Of a stretch of DNA of 64,000 nucleotides, positions 34,788-45,513 are shown one piece after another. The notes beneath the pieces were generated by a model. It saw only the letters and a list, made by a program, of their open reading frames with translations. It was not told where the DNA came from and did no database searches. This DNA comes from Roseococcus microcysteis (lineage in GTDB: Bacteria > Pseudomonadota > Alphaproteobacteria > Acetobacterales > Acetobacteraceae): the NCBI RefSeq assembly GCF_014764365.1, contig NZ_CP061718.1, positions 1,302,001 to 1,366,000 on the forward strand, read 5' to 3'. The position numbers were made by a program, and so were the translations under genes. Position 1 is the first letter of the stretch. Every line of letters starts with the position of its first letter.

Positions 34788-36059
34788 TCAGGCGGCGATG
34801 GCGGCGGGCAGGATGGGCGCCGTGGCGTCGAAGCGCACCCCGCCCTTCAGGCAGAAGACGGGTTGCAGCAGACGGTCGGCGATGACCTCGGTGCCCTCAT
34901 TGTCGGCCATCTTGAAGCGGCCGCGCAGATCATCCAGCACCGAGACATCCGCCACCGCGCCGATCCGCAGCGTGCCGATGCCGTCATCCAGCTTCAGCAT
35001 GGCGGCGGGGCCGGTGGTGACCATGGGCACCACGCGCTCGAAGGGCACTCCCAGCGCCATCAATTCGCTCATCGCCAGCGTCAGGGAGAAGCGGGCCTTG
35101 CCGGTGAACGGGTGGTCCTCCTCGGGGTCCGAGTGGTTGGCGGGCGTGCCGGGGGGTGCGGGGATGCGCGTGTTGTAGCCGTGCATGTCCGCGCCGAGCG
35201 TGTCGGGCATGATGCCGGCGTCGAGGCTGATGCGCGCCATCTTGAAGCTGAAATGACTGCCATGGCCCACATCCACCTTCAGCCCGGCATCGAGGGCGGC
35301 CTGCACCATGGCGTGCACCTTCCCCGTGCGCCGATCCACGAAGCCGCCCGGGTGGCGGGTGAAGGGGTGGGCCAGGATGTCGCCGGGGCGCAGCAGGGGC
35401 ACCACCAGCGGCAGGATTTCGTCCGCGTCCACGCCATTGTTGCCCGTCTCCGGCGTGGGCCAGAGCTGGCCGAAATGGCAATAAACGGGAAGGTCGGCCT
35501 CGCGCCCGATCTGCGCGGCCTTCTTCAGCACTTCAAGACCATAGCGCGCCATGTTGCCGATCTCGGCATGGGCCTTCACGCCGCGCACCAGGCCGGGATT
35601 GGCGCGGGCGGCCTTCACGGTGGCGTCCACATCCACATGCTCGGGGCCGTAGAGGGTCGGGTAGTAATGGCCCTCCAGCCCGCCCACGACATAGGCGCTG
35701 ATGAAGCTGAACACGCGCGAATGCGCGGGCTTGGCGATGAACTCGTTGAAGCCGGGCAGCGTCATGCAGGAGGCACCGCCCTGGTCCACCAGCGCGGTCA
35801 CGCCGCTGTGCACGCCCGCCATGTCGGCCGGCAAACCAAAGCGCCCGGAGACATAGGTGTAGATATGCGCGTGCGTGTCCACCATGCCGGGCAGGACGAT
35901 CTTGTCCTTCACCGACACCACCTCGCGCGCGGAACTCGCCAGGATATCGGGCTGGATGGCGGCGATGCGGCCATCCTTGATCGCCACGTCCATGATGCCG
36001 TCGAGCTGGCTCGCCGGGCAGACCACACGTCCGCCCTTCAGCAGGATGTCGTATTGCAT
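34788..36059 (-). CDS. Amidohydrolase/deacetylase-family metal-dependent hydrolase
   Basis: 423 residues. An N-terminal amidohydrolase fold opens YDILLKGGRVVCPASQLDG. Metal ligands lie in LPGMVDTHAHIYTYV (HxH near residues 64-66), with later metal and active-site candidates in VKAHAEIGN, VYCHFGQLW, LAHPFTRH and a terminal GADMHGY. It is closest in appearance to dihydroorotase-like or deacetylase-type amidohydrolases acting on cyclic or N-acyl amides. Its place between an ABC importer and a molybdenum hydroxylase suggests opening of a hydroxylated N-heterocycle. The substrate is not proven. Confidence 0.88.
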   Translation of the reverse strand: MQYDILLKGGRVVCPASQLDGIMDVAIKDGRIAAIQPDILASSAREVVSVKDKIVLPGMVDTHAHIYTYVSGRFGLPADMAGVHSGVTALVDQGGASCMTLPGFNEFIAKPAHSRVFSFISAYVVGGLEGHYYPTLYGPEHVDVDATVKAARANPGLVRGVKAHAEIGNMARYGLEVLKKAAQIGREADLPVYCHFGQLWPTPETGNNGVDADEILPLVVPLLRPGDILAHPFTRHPGGFVDRRTGKVHAMVQAALDAGLKVDVGHGSHFSFKMARISLDAGIMPDTLGADMHGYNTRIPAPPGTPANHSDPEEDHPFTGKARFSLTLAMSELMALGVPFERVVPMVTTGPAAMLKLDDGIGTLRIGAVADVSVLDDLRGRFKMADNEGTEVIADRLLQPVFCLKGGVRFDATAPILPAAIAA

Positions 36060-36073
36060 GGTCGTTTCCCTCG

Positions 36074-36898
36074 TCAGTGTCCGTATTTGCGGAGGATGAG
36101 GCGCTCCAGCCCCGCCACCGCGCCGTAGAGAACCAGGCCCACCACGCAGAGCATGGCGATGGAGGCCATGATGAGCGCCGTCTCGGCCTGGCTGGAGGCG
36201 AAGAGGATCAGGTAGCCCAAGCCCGCCTGCGCCGTGATGAACTCGCCCACGATCACGCCGATGATGGCGAAGGTGACGGCGATCTTCAGCCCCGAGAAGA
36301 TATGCGGCAACGCATAGGGAAAGCGCACCGAGAGGAACACCTGCCAGGAACGCGCCGTCAGCGCCTTGCACAGCCGCAGCATGTCGGGCGGCGTGGCGTT
36401 CAGCCCCGTGAGTGTGGCGATCACCACCGGGAAGAAGGCGATGAACATGGAGAAGGCCAAACGGGACGGTGAGCCGATGCCCAGCCACACAATGAACAAT
36501 GGCGCGAGCGCGATCTTGGGGATCAGCTGGAAGAAGATCACGTTGGGATAGAGCGCCGCATAGGCCCAGCGCGAATAGGAGAGCAGCACGGCCAGCGCGA
36601 TGCCCAGCACGGTCGCCAGCAGGAAGCCGATGGCGGCCTCGGTGCCCGTGGGCACGGCGTGCTGCACCAGGAAGGGCCAAGCCGAGATGATGCGCGCGTA
36701 GATGGCCGAAGGCGTGGGCAGGATCACCTCCGGCACCGCATAGGCCCGGCAGAGGAATTCCCACAGCAGCAGCACCGCCGCCGCGAACAGGACGGGCAGG
36801 CCCAGTTGCAGCGCCGGGTGGCGCGACAGGTCGCGGCGTTCCAGGTTCGGCGGCGCCGCGGCCACCGGCGTCACGTCGCCCAGTTGCGTGGCACTCAT
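36074..36898 (-). CDS. ABC transporter permease (SsuC/TauC-like)
   Basis: 274 residues, six or so helices. The EAA-loop region is visible as LRLCKALTARSWQVFLSVRFPYALPHIFSGLKIAV, followed by the FVAEFITAQAGLGYLI-type segment (VGEFITAQAGLGYLILFAS). It belongs to the nitrate/sulfonate/taurine importer class. Its ATG overlaps the stop of the ATPase gene by 4 nt. The start at 36898 (MSATQLGDV) is the only reasonable one. Confidence 0.92.
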   Translation of the reverse strand: MSATQLGDVTPVAAAPPNLERRDLSRHPALQLGLPVLFAAAVLLLWEFLCRAYAVPEVILPTPSAIYARIISAWPFLVQHAVPTGTEAAIGFLLATVLGIALAVLLSYSRWAYAALYPNVIFFQLIPKIALAPLFIVWLGIGSPSRLAFSMFIAFFPVVIATLTGLNATPPDMLRLCKALTARSWQVFLSVRFPYALPHIFSGLKIAVTFAIIGVIVGEFITAQAGLGYLILFASSQAETALIMASIAMLCVVGLVLYGAVAGLERLILRKYGH

Positions 36899-37659
36899 GC
36901 CGCCACCTTGATGCTGTGCTCGATCATGCCGCGCAGGCGCGCCACGATGGCGGTGAATTCCGGGCTGTCCTGCACGCTCTCGTCGCGCGGGCGGGCGAAG
37001 GGGATCTTCACATCCGCCACCACCACGGCCGGGCGCTTGGTCATGACCAGCACGCGGTCGGAGAGCAGCACCGCCTCGCGGATGGAATGGGTGATGAAGA
37101 TGCCGGTCTTGCGGTGCCGCGCCCAGAGGTCGAGCAGCACCAGCGCCATCTCGTCGCGCGTGATGGCATCCAGCGCGCTGAAGGGCTCGTCCATCAGCAT
37201 GATGGAGGGGGTGTGGACCAGCGAACGGCACAGCGCCACGCGCTGGCGCATGCCGCCCGAGAGTTCGCGCGGGCGCTTGTCCATGAAGTCGCCGAGGCCC
37301 ACGGAGTGCAGCAGCTCCTCCGCGCGGGCCAGGTATTTCTCGCGCGGCAGCCGCATCATCTTGATGGGGAAGAGCACGTTGTCGCGGGCCGAGAGCCAGG
37401 GCAGCAGCGTCGCGTCCTGGAAGACCAGCCCCGCATCCCGCCGCGGCCCCGTCATGGGCTGGCCGCCGATGGTGATGCTGCCGGCGGTGATGCTCTCCAG
37501 CCCCGCCAGCATCATCAGCAGCGTGGATTTGCCGCAGCCCGAGGGGCCGAGGATGGAGACGAACTCCCCCTCGGCGATGTCCACCGAGACGCCGGCCACC
37601 GCCTCGATCGGCCCGGCCGGCGAGGCATAGGTCTTGCGGACTCCACGCAGGCTGATCAT
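36895..37659 (-). CDS. ABC transporter ATP-binding protein (SsuB/TauB-like)
   Basis: 254 residues. Walker A is GPSGCGKST at about residues 38-46, the signature is LSGGMRQRVALCRSL and Walker B is SIMLMDEPFSALD, with the switch His in FITHSIREA. It drives import by the neighbouring permease. Its start codon overlaps the stop of the binding-protein gene. Confidence 0.93.
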   Translation of the reverse strand: MISLRGVRKTYASPAGPIEAVAGVSVDIAEGEFVSILGPSGCGKSTLLMMLAGLESITAGSITIGGQPMTGPRRDAGLVFQDATLLPWLSARDNVLFPIKMMRLPREKYLARAEELLHSVGLGDFMDKRPRELSGGMRQRVALCRSLVHTPSIMLMDEPFSALDAITRDEMALVLLDLWARHRKTGIFITHSIREAVLLSDRVLVMTKRPAVVVADVKIPFARPRDESVQDSPEFTAIVARLRGMIEHSIKVAA

Positions 37660-38729
37660 CAGCCGAGCATCGCGCCGAAGGGGGCGAGGCGCGTGCGCTG
37701 CGCTTCCCATTCCGCCGGCGTCAGCTTGATGCGGCCGGCGAAGCGGTTGGAGATGACGGCGTCGGTGTCCGGGCGACGGGCATCGGCCGGCGCGCCGAAT
37801 TCCATCACCAGGTCGGTCATGGCGTTCCACTTGGCCATGTCGGTGAAGCCCAGGCCGTTGTCGATGGCCTCCGGCGCCAGCATGGTCCACTGCATCAGCC
37901 CCTGCGAGAGCGCCGCGTTCTGCCGCCCGCCCTGGGTGATGCCGATCTCGGGCACCTGGCGGATGAACATGTCGAGCGCACGGTCGGGCTCGCGCAGCTG
38001 CAGGGCGGCAGCTTCGAGCAGGGCGTCCGTCACGGCCTCGGCCTGGGCGGCGTTGTTCCGCAGCGTCTCCGGGCGCGTGCAGATCACATTGGCGTAGAAG
38101 TTCAGCCCGGCCGAGGAATAGGGGATGAAGCGGTGCTCGGCCCGCTGTGCCTGCATCACCGGGATGGTGGAGGAGCCGATGGCCGTGATCGCGTCCACCT
38201 GCCGGTCGATCAAGGACCGCTCCAGCACGCGGTTGTCCATCTGCTGGATGGTGACGGTGGAGAGATCAATGCCCGCCCGCCGCGCGAAGGCCGGCCAGAA
38301 GGGGAATTCCGCGCTGGTCGGCACGGCGCCGATGCGCTTGCCCTCCAGATCCTTCGCGGTGCGGATGGGGCTGTCGGCGCGGACCGCGATGCCCATGGTC
38401 ATGTCGTAGTTGACCGTCGCCATGCCCGTGATGGGCAGCTGCCGGGCGGCGGCCAGCACCATGGGGCCGGCGCCCACGATCGCGTATTCGAACTGCCCCT
38501 GCGCCAGCGCCTGCGCGGCGGCGACGGAGCCGAAGCCGCGCGTCACCTCCACGTTCAGCCCGCGGCTGCGGAAGGCGCCCATCTCGCGCGCAATGAAGGC
38601 ATAGGCCGTCGAACCCTGCGCCAGCCAGGGCAGCGTGAGCCGGATGGCGGCCTGGGCGCGCGCAATCTGCGGCGTGGCGAGGATGGCGGTGCCGGCGGCA
38701 AGCGCGGTGCGGCGGGACAGCAAGGGCAT
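37659..38729 (-). CDS. ABC transporter substrate-binding protein (NMT1/SsuA-like)
   Basis: 356 residues from ATG 38729, first gene of the operon. A signal peptide (LLSRRTALAAGTAILATPQIARAQ) is followed by an NMT1/THI5-like periplasmic binding fold (IREMGAFRSRGL-type helix, GSVAAAQALAQGQFEYAIVGAGP, AKDLEGKRIGAVPTSAEFPFWPAFARRAGI). Members bind sulfonates, nitrilated or pyrimidine-like compounds. The downstream hydrolase and hydroxylase favour a nitrogen heterocycle, by inference only. Confidence 0.9.
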   Translation of the reverse strand: MPLLSRRTALAAGTAILATPQIARAQAAIRLTLPWLAQGSTAYAFIAREMGAFRSRGLNVEVTRGFGSVAAAQALAQGQFEYAIVGAGPMVLAAARQLPITGMATVNYDMTMGIAVRADSPIRTAKDLEGKRIGAVPTSAEFPFWPAFARRAGIDLSTVTIQQMDNRVLERSLIDRQVDAITAIGSSTIPVMQAQRAEHRFIPYSSAGLNFYANVICTRPETLRNNAAQAEAVTDALLEAAALQLREPDRALDMFIRQVPEIGITQGGRQNAALSQGLMQWTMLAPEAIDNGLGFTDMAKWNAMTDLVMEFGAPADARRPDTDAVISNRFAGRIKLTPAEWEAQRTRLAPFGAMLG

Positions 38730-38817
38730 GGGCGGGCTCCAGCGCGATATTGCGTGTACGGAGCATCTGTGCCCTTCACCTATGGCCGCGCGCAACCGCC
38801 ATCCGGACCCGCCTGTG

Positions 38818-39321
38818 ATGAAAACCAGAGCCTCCGCCCAGGATCAGGGCAGTTCCGTTCCCGTGCCGCCTGGAAGTGAGGCAGAGAGCCCCCTCCCCGC
38901 CTGGCCGCTTGCGGAACGTCCCGGCCTGCTCATCCGCCGGTTGCACCAGCTTCACCTGTCGCTCTTCGCCGCGCAGGTGCGGGGCCTCATCACGCCGGTG
39001 CAGTTCAGCCTGCTCAGCGCGCTCGCCGCGCGGGGCAGCGCCGACCAGACCACGCTCGCCGCCGATGTGGCGCTGGACCGCAGCACGGCCGCCGCCACCC
39101 TGGCGCGCATGGAGGCGCATGGCTGGATCGCGCGCGGGCGCGACGACGCCGATGGCCGTGCCATGCGCTGCCGCATGACCGAGGCGGGGCGCGCGCTGCT
39201 GGCTCGTGTCGAGCCCCTGGCGCGCGAGGCGCACCGCCAGACCCTCGCCGCCCTCCCGCCCGAAGACGGCGCGCATCTCATGGCGCTGATGCGTGCCGCG
39301 TTGCACGGGGTCTCCGACTAA
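38818..39321 (+). CDS. MarR-family transcriptional regulator
   Basis: 168 residues from ATG 38818; an in-frame ATG at 38782 would add 12. A winged helix is evident: LITPVQFSLLSALAARGSADQTTLAADVALDRSTAAATLARMEAHGWIARGRDDADGRAM, including the wing with DxDGR. Divergently transcribed from the ABC/hydrolase/hydroxylase operon with under 100 bp between them. It is the obvious candidate repressor of that operon, responding to its substrate; this is inferred from arrangement. Confidence 0.88.
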   Translation: MKTRASAQDQGSSVPVPPGSEAESPLPAWPLAERPGLLIRRLHQLHLSLFAAQVRGLITPVQFSLLSALAARGSADQTTLAADVALDRSTAAATLARMEAHGWIARGRDDADGRAMRCRMTEAGRALLARVEPLAREAHRQTLAALPPEDGAHLMALMRAALHGVSD

Positions 39322-39369
39322 CGGGCAACGCCCGCGCCTGCCGGGTGTTCTGCCCCGGAAGGAACGCCC

Positions 39370-39816
39370 ATGGATTCCGTCACGAGCTTCCTCGCCTCCT
39401 CCTGGCCGCATATGCGTGACCTGGTGGTGGCCTATGTGCTGGCCCTCGTCATCGGCTGGAACCGCGAACGCGCGACGCGCAGCGCCGGCTTGCGCACCTT
39501 CCCCCTGGTGGCGGTGGCGAGCTGCGGCTTCATGCTCTCGGTCGAGGGCATCAGCGCGCACGACAACGAGGCGGCCGCGCGCGTGCTGACGGGTGTCGCC
39601 ACCGGCATCGGCTTCATCGGCGCGGGCGCCATCATGAAGAGCGGTGACCAGGTGCATGGCACGGCGACGGCCGCCGCCATCTGGGCCACGGGCGCCATCG
39701 GGGCGGCGGTGGCGCTGGGCGCCTATCACATCGCGGTGGCCATCGCGGTCTTCACCGCAGGCACTCTGTATCTGCTGACGCCGCTGAAGCCCCACGCGCC
39801 GGATGATGGGGCGTGA
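39370..39816 (+). CDS. MgtC/SapB-family membrane protein
   Basis: 148 residues, four helices. Family signatures are LALVIGWNRERATRSAGLRTFPLVAVASCGFML and TGVATGIGFIGAGAIMKSGDQVHGTATAAAIWATGAIG. It lacks the C-terminal cytosolic domain of the longer MgtC proteins. GGAAGGAA lies just upstream of the ATG. Associated with low-Mg2+ survival or acid tolerance in other bacteria; role here unknown. Confidence 0.9.
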   Translation: MDSVTSFLASSWPHMRDLVVAYVLALVIGWNRERATRSAGLRTFPLVAVASCGFMLSVEGISAHDNEAAARVLTGVATGIGFIGAGAIMKSGDQVHGTATAAAIWATGAIGAAVALGAYHIAVAIAVFTAGTLYLLTPLKPHAPDDGA

Positions 39817-40502
39817 GCGTGCCGGACACGCCCGTCTGGCTCGCCCCGCTTCTGGTGCTGGGGCTGGCTGCGGTGCATGCGCGCGGGCGCTGGCCGCTGC
39901 GCAACCCCTGGCGCTCGGCCGCGGCGGGGGCTTCGGTCGCCTATATCTTCCTGCATCTGCTGCCCCAGCTGGCAGGGGCGCATGCGGCGCAAGGCTTGGA
40001 CTCGGAGGTGGTGTTCTTCGCGCTGGCGCTGGCGGGCCTCGTCACCTTCTACGGGCTGGAACACGCGCTGCGCCGCCATGACGAGGGGCGGGCCGATGCC
40101 GGCGTGTTCCAGCTGCATGTGGCGGCCTTCGCGATCTACAGCCTCACCATCGGCTACCTGATGATGCAGCGCGAGGCCGAGGGCACCCTGCCCCTGCTGC
40201 TCTATGCCGGGGCCATGGCGCTGCACTTCCTGGCGAGCGACAGCAGCCTGCGCGTGGGCCATCGCGCGGCGCAGGCGGCCCGCGCCCGCCATGTGCTGGC
40301 CGGCGCCGTGCTGCTGGGCGGCGCGCTGGGCGCGGCATTCAAGGCGCCGCCACTGCTGGTGGATGCGCTCTTCGCGCTGGTGGCGGGCGGCATCGTGCTG
40401 AACGTGCTGAAGGAGGAGCTGCCGGACCAGGCCGGCAGCCATTTCGGCGGCTTCGCCCTGGGCGCAGGCCTCTACGGGGTGCTGCTGCTGGCCCTGGAAT
40501 AG
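39813..40502 (+). CDS. Polytopic membrane protein of unknown function
   Basis: 229 residues with seven or eight hydrophobic helices. It starts at a GTG that overlaps the mgtC stop (GTGA), so the two are translationally coupled. Conserved-looking polar spots in the helices include VAYIFLHLLPQLAGAH, YGLEHALRRHD, LHFLASDSSLR and LNVLKEELPDQ. The HLLPQ and KEELP pairs are faintly reminiscent of ZIP-type metal transporters, but this is too weak to assign. Confidence 0.7.
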   Translation: MSVPDTPVWLAPLLVLGLAAVHARGRWPLRNPWRSAAAGASVAYIFLHLLPQLAGAHAAQGLDSEVVFFALALAGLVTFYGLEHALRRHDEGRADAGVFQLHVAAFAIYSLTIGYLMMQREAEGTLPLLLYAGAMALHFLASDSSLRVGHRAAQAARARHVLAGAVLLGGALGAAFKAPPLLVDALFALVAGGIVLNVLKEELPDQAGSHFGGFALGAGLYGVLLLALE

Positions 40503-40535
40503 CCGGCGGATTTCATGGAGATGTCACGCCACGCA

Positions 40536-40559
40536 CATTCCCCTGGACACCTGGGAATG
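40536..40559 (+). other. Stem-loop upstream of phnS-like gene
   Basis: CATTCCC (40536-40542) pairs with GGGAATG (40553-40559) in the 91-bp gap before the phosphonate-type importer. No U-run follows; it may be a weak terminator of the preceding pair or a 5'-UTR hairpin. Confidence 0.3.
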
Positions 40560-40593
40560 CAACCTCCCATCGCCATCCGCGAAGGGACCGCCC

Positions 40594-41610
40594 ATGCGCC
40601 GCCTGCTTCTGACGAGCCTCGCCTTCCTTGCCCTCGGCAGCGCCGCCGAGGCACAGCAGCGCACCCGCCTGACGGTCTACACCGCGCTGGAGAATGAGCA
40701 GCTCGCCCCCTTCAAGGCCGCGGCCGAACGCGCGGTGCCGGGCATCGAGATCGCCTGGGTGCGCGACAGCACGGGCATCATCACCGCCCGCCTGATCGCG
40801 GAGCGCGCCAACCCGCGCGCCGACGTGATCTGGGGGCTTTCGGTGTTCAGCCTGCTGGCGCTGGAAGGCCAGGACATGCTGGAGCCCTACACGCCCCCCG
40901 GCGCGGCCGCCCTTCGCCCCAATTTCCGCAGCAACCGCGAGCCGATGACCTGGACGGGCATGGACGCCTTCGTCTCGGCCATCTGCTTCAACCGCGTGGT
41001 GGCCGCGCAGCGCGGCCTGCCCCGGCCCACCAGCTGGGCGGACCTGTTGCAGCCGGCCTTCCGCAACCAGGTGGCGATGCCCAACCCGGCCTCCTCCGGC
41101 ACGGGCTTCCTGACCATGGCGGGCTGGATCAGCAGCCAGGGCGAGGCGCCCGCCTGGGACTTCATGACGCGGCTGCACGACAACATCCAGGTCTATACCC
41201 ACTCCGGCAGCGCGCCCTGCAACAACGCGGCGCGCGGGGAATACGCGGTGGGGCTCAGCTTCGACATGCGCTCGGTGGCGCTGCGCAACCAGGGCGCGCC
41301 CATTGACGTGATCGTGCCGACCGATGGCGTGGGCTTCGACCTGGAGGCCACGGCCATCCTGCGCGGCACCCGCAACCTCGACGCCGCCCGCCGCCTGGTG
41401 GACTGGACTGTCAGCCGCGAGGCCAACGAACTCTACGGCCGCTTCTACGCGCTGGTCGCCCACCCCGAGGCCGTGACCACCGTGCAGAACTACCCGGCCG
41501 ATTTCGCCGAGCGCCTGGTCAACCAGGATTTCGCCGCCCTGGCCGGCCGGCGCGACGAGCTGCTGCGCGAATGGGCCCGCCGCTTCGACGGCAAGTCCGC
41601 CCCGCGCTGA
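40594..41610 (+). CDS. phnS: 2-aminoethylphosphonate-type ABC substrate-binding protein
   Basis: 338 residues with a signal peptide (RRLLLTSLAFLALGSAAEAQ). The mature sequence matches the family of 2-aminoethylphosphonate binding proteins blockwise: LTVYTALENEQL, WVRDSTGIITARLIAE, DVIWGLSVFSLLALE, AMPNPASSGTGFL, YTHSGSAPCNNAARGEYAVGLSF, and the tail WARRFDGKSAPR. First gene of a three-gene importer. No phosphonatase or 2-AEP transaminase is in the window, so the substrate rests on family resemblance. Confidence 0.85.
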   Translation: MRRLLLTSLAFLALGSAAEAQQRTRLTVYTALENEQLAPFKAAAERAVPGIEIAWVRDSTGIITARLIAERANPRADVIWGLSVFSLLALEGQDMLEPYTPPGAAALRPNFRSNREPMTWTGMDAFVSAICFNRVVAAQRGLPRPTSWADLLQPAFRNQVAMPNPASSGTGFLTMAGWISSQGEAPAWDFMTRLHDNIQVYTHSGSAPCNNAARGEYAVGLSFDMRSVALRNQGAPIDVIVPTDGVGFDLEATAILRGTRNLDAARRLVDWTVSREANELYGRFYALVAHPEAVTTVQNYPADFAERLVNQDFAALAGRRDELLREWARRFDGKSAPR

Positions 41611-41620
41611 GGCCCGCCCC

Positions 41621-42716
<1,096 letters not shown>

Positions 42717-42724
<8 letters not shown>

Positions 42725-44402
42725 CGGCGGCGCCTTCCGCGCGCGCGCCTCGGACGAGCAGCGGCTGATGACGCTGGCGCTCGGAGGGGCCGCGGCCTTC
42801 CTGCTGGTGGGGCTGGTCCTGCCGTTGGCCTGGCTGTTCGCGCGCGCCTTCCAGGATGCCTCGGGCGCCTTCGTCGGGCTCGCCAATTTCGCGGAATATG
42901 TGGCAACGCCGAGCCTCGCCATCTCCGCCTGGAACAGCCTCTGGACGGCGGCGCTGACCACGCTGCTGGTGGTGCCGGCGGCCTTCACCTACGCCTATGC
43001 GCTGACGCGCTCCCGTATGCCGGGGAAGCCCGTGTTCCCCGCGGTGATGCTGCTGCCGGTGCTGGCGCCCTCGCTGCTGCCGGCGCTGGCGCTGGTCTAT
43101 CTCTTCGGCAACCAGGGCATGCTGCGCGGGCTGCTGATGGGCGAGAGCCTCTATGGCCCCATCGGCATCATCATGGCGCAGGTCTTCTACTGCTTCCCGC
43201 ATGCGGCGCTGATCCTCTGCGTGGCGCTGTCGGGCGCGGATGGGCGGCTCTATGAGGCGGCGGCGGCGCTCAAGGCCGGGCGGGGGCGCATCTTCCTGAC
43301 GGTGACGCTGCCGGGCGCGCGCGGCGGGCTCATCTCGGCCGCCGTGGTGGTCTTCACCCTGGTGGTGACGGATTTCGGCATCCCCAAGGTGATCGGCGGG
43401 CAATTCCCCGTGCTGGCGACCGAGGTCTACAAGCAGGTGGTCGGCCAGCAGAATTTCAACATGGGCGCGGTGGTGGGCCTCGTGCTGCTGCTGCCGGCGG
43501 TGGGCGCCTTCCTGCTCGACCAATGGGCGCGGCGGCGACAGGGCGGCTTCCTCTCGGGCCGCGCGGTGCCGCTGGAGCCGAAGCCGCGCCCGGCGCGGGA
43601 CCTGCCGTTGCTGGGCTTCTGCACGCTCGTCGCGGCATTGTTGCTGCTGGTGGTGGGGCTGGCCGTCTGGGGCAGCTTCATCCGCTTCTGGCCCTGGAAC
43701 CTGTCGCTGACACTCGACAACTACGACTTCAACCGCTTCGACAGCGCGGGCTGGGGCAGCGTCTGGACCTCGGTGCGGATGGCCGCGATGGCGGCGCTGA
43801 TCGGCACCGCGCTGATCTTCGTGGTGGCCTGGATGGTCGAGCGCGGGCGCGTGGCCGGCCCCCTGCCGCGGCTGGTGGGCTTCGCCACCGCCATTCCGCT
43901 GGCGGTGCCGGGGCTGGTACTGGGCCTCGCCTATATCCTCTTCTTCAACGACCCCTGGAACCCGCTGGGTTTCCTCTACGGGACGCTGGCCATCCTGGTG
44001 CTGAACTCGCTGGTGCACTTCTACACGGTCTGCCATCTGGCGGCCGTGACCGCGATCCGTCAGCTCGACCCGGAATTCGAGGCGGTCAGCGCCAGCCTGA
44101 AAGTGCCGCTCTGGGTCACCTTCTGGCGCGTCACCCTGCCCATCTGTCTGCCGGCCATCCTGGAAATCTTCGTCTATCTCTTCGTGAACGGCATGGCGAC
44201 GGTCTCGGCCGTGATCTTCCTCTATGGGCCGGACACCAAGCCAGCCTCCGTCGCCGTGGTGCATATGGAGGAAGCCGGCCAGATCAGCGCCGCCGCCGCC
44301 ATGGCCGTGGCCATCCTGATGGTGAATGTCGCGCTGAAGGCGCTGCACCTGGCCATGGCGGGGCGGGTGGAGCGTTGGACCCAGGCTTGGCGCCTGCGTT
44401 AG
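42717..44402 (+). CDS. phnU: ABC transporter permease, two fused permease domains (PhnU-like)
   Basis: 561 residues with about 12 helices. Two tandem BinPD-transport domains are visible, with EAA loops at LYEAAAALKAGRGRIFLTVTLPGARGG and FEAVSASLKVPLWVTFWRVTLPICLP. A single gene thus supplies both halves of the membrane channel, as in the 2-aminoethylphosphonate and iron (FbpB-like) importer families. It completes the binding protein-ATPase-permease operon. Confidence 0.88.
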
Positions 44403-44499
44403 ATCTCCAGCCGGCGGAGATTGCATCGTTGGAAGTCGAACCATGACGGCATGGCCCGCGGGTGGTGTAGCCTCACAGCCAGCACGCAAGGAGGCCTCC

Positions 44500-45513
44500 A
44501 TGATGCAGCGTCGAACCTTCCTCTCGAGCGGCAGCGGGCTGCTCGCCGCACCCCTCCTGCTCCGCGCCCCCGCGGCGCGGGCCAACCCGGCCACGCCGCC
44601 GGGCTTTCGCGTGACCTATTTCGACGTGTCCTCGCCCCAGGGCCGCGTCGGCTCCCGCGACATCACGGCGGCTGGCGACGGGCGCTTCTGGTTCTGTGGA
44701 CAGCGCAACGGCACGCTGAACCTGCTGGACCCCGCGACCGGCGCGGTCCATCCGGTGAACCTCGGACCGGGGGCCCGGCCGCACGGGGTGGTGCGCGGGC
44801 CGGACGGCGCCGCCTGGGTGACCGAAGGAGGCCAGAACGCCATCGCCCGCGTGGATCCACGCGACCATCGCGTCCAGCTCTGGCGCCTTCCCGAGCGCTT
44901 CGCGAATGCCAACCTCAACACCGGCGTGTTCGACGCTCGCGGCACCTACTGGTTTACGGGGCAGAATGGCGTGGTGGGCCGCTTCGACCCGGCCAGCGAA
45001 CGGATGGAGGTGCGCGAGGCCCCCGGCGGCCGCGGCGCCTATGGCATCACGCTGACGCCGCAGGGCGGCATCTGGTATGTCTCGCTCGCCGGCAGCCACT
45101 TGGCGGAGATCCGGGATCTCGATCTCGCCAATATCCGCGTCCTGCAGCCGCCCACGCCCAACCAGGGCGCGCGCCGCGTCTGGTCCGACAGCCAGGGCCG
45201 GCTGTGGATCAGCGAATGGAACAGCGGCAACGTCTCCCTGCACGACCCGCGCGACGGCAGCTGGCGCGCCTGGCGCCTGCCCGGTGAACGCCCGCGCGCC
45301 TATTCCGTCTATGTGGACCCGACCGACAAGGTCTGGCTGACGGACTTCCCGGCCAACAGCATTGTCCGCTTCGACCCTGAGACCGAGAGCTTCCTGGCCT
45401 TCCCCTCCGACCGGGCGGGGGCGAATGTCCGCCAGATGGACGGGGTGGAAGGCGCCGCCTGGGGCGGCGAGAGCGGCACCGACCGGATGGTGCGGATCGA
45501 GTACGGGCTGTGA
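44500..45513 (+). CDS. Exported Vgb-like beta-propeller protein (streptogramin lyase family)
   Basis: 337 residues with a signal peptide (QRRTFLSSGSGLLAAPLLLRAPAARA). It has repeated propeller blades: GRFWFCGQRNGTLNLLDPATG, GAAWVTEGGQNAIARVD, GTYWFTGQNGVVGRFDPAS, GGIWYVSLAGSHLAEIRD, GRLWISEWNSGNVSLHDPRDG and KVWLTDFPANSIVRFDPETE. The family includes virginiamycin B lyase, but most members are uncharacterised, and antibiotic inactivation should not be assumed. AAGGAGG at 44488-44494 precedes the start. It is coupled to a cytochrome c gene by a GTGA overlap. Confidence 0.82.
   Translation: MMQRRTFLSSGSGLLAAPLLLRAPAARANPATPPGFRVTYFDVSSPQGRVGSRDITAAGDGRFWFCGQRNGTLNLLDPATGAVHPVNLGPGARPHGVVRGPDGAAWVTEGGQNAIARVDPRDHRVQLWRLPERFANANLNTGVFDARGTYWFTGQNGVVGRFDPASERMEVREAPGGRGAYGITLTPQGGIWYVSLAGSHLAEIRDLDLANIRVLQPPTPNQGARRVWSDSQGRLWISEWNSGNVSLHDPRDGSWRAWRLPGERPRAYSVYVDPTDKVWLTDFPANSIVRFDPETESFLAFPSDRAGANVRQMDGVEGAAWGGESGTDRMVRIEYGL

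Noticed and set aside
44500-45513. Antibiotic-resistance call (virginiamycin B lyase)
   Set aside because: Only the propeller family is supported; the protein is exported and paired with a cytochrome c, unlike resistance lyases.
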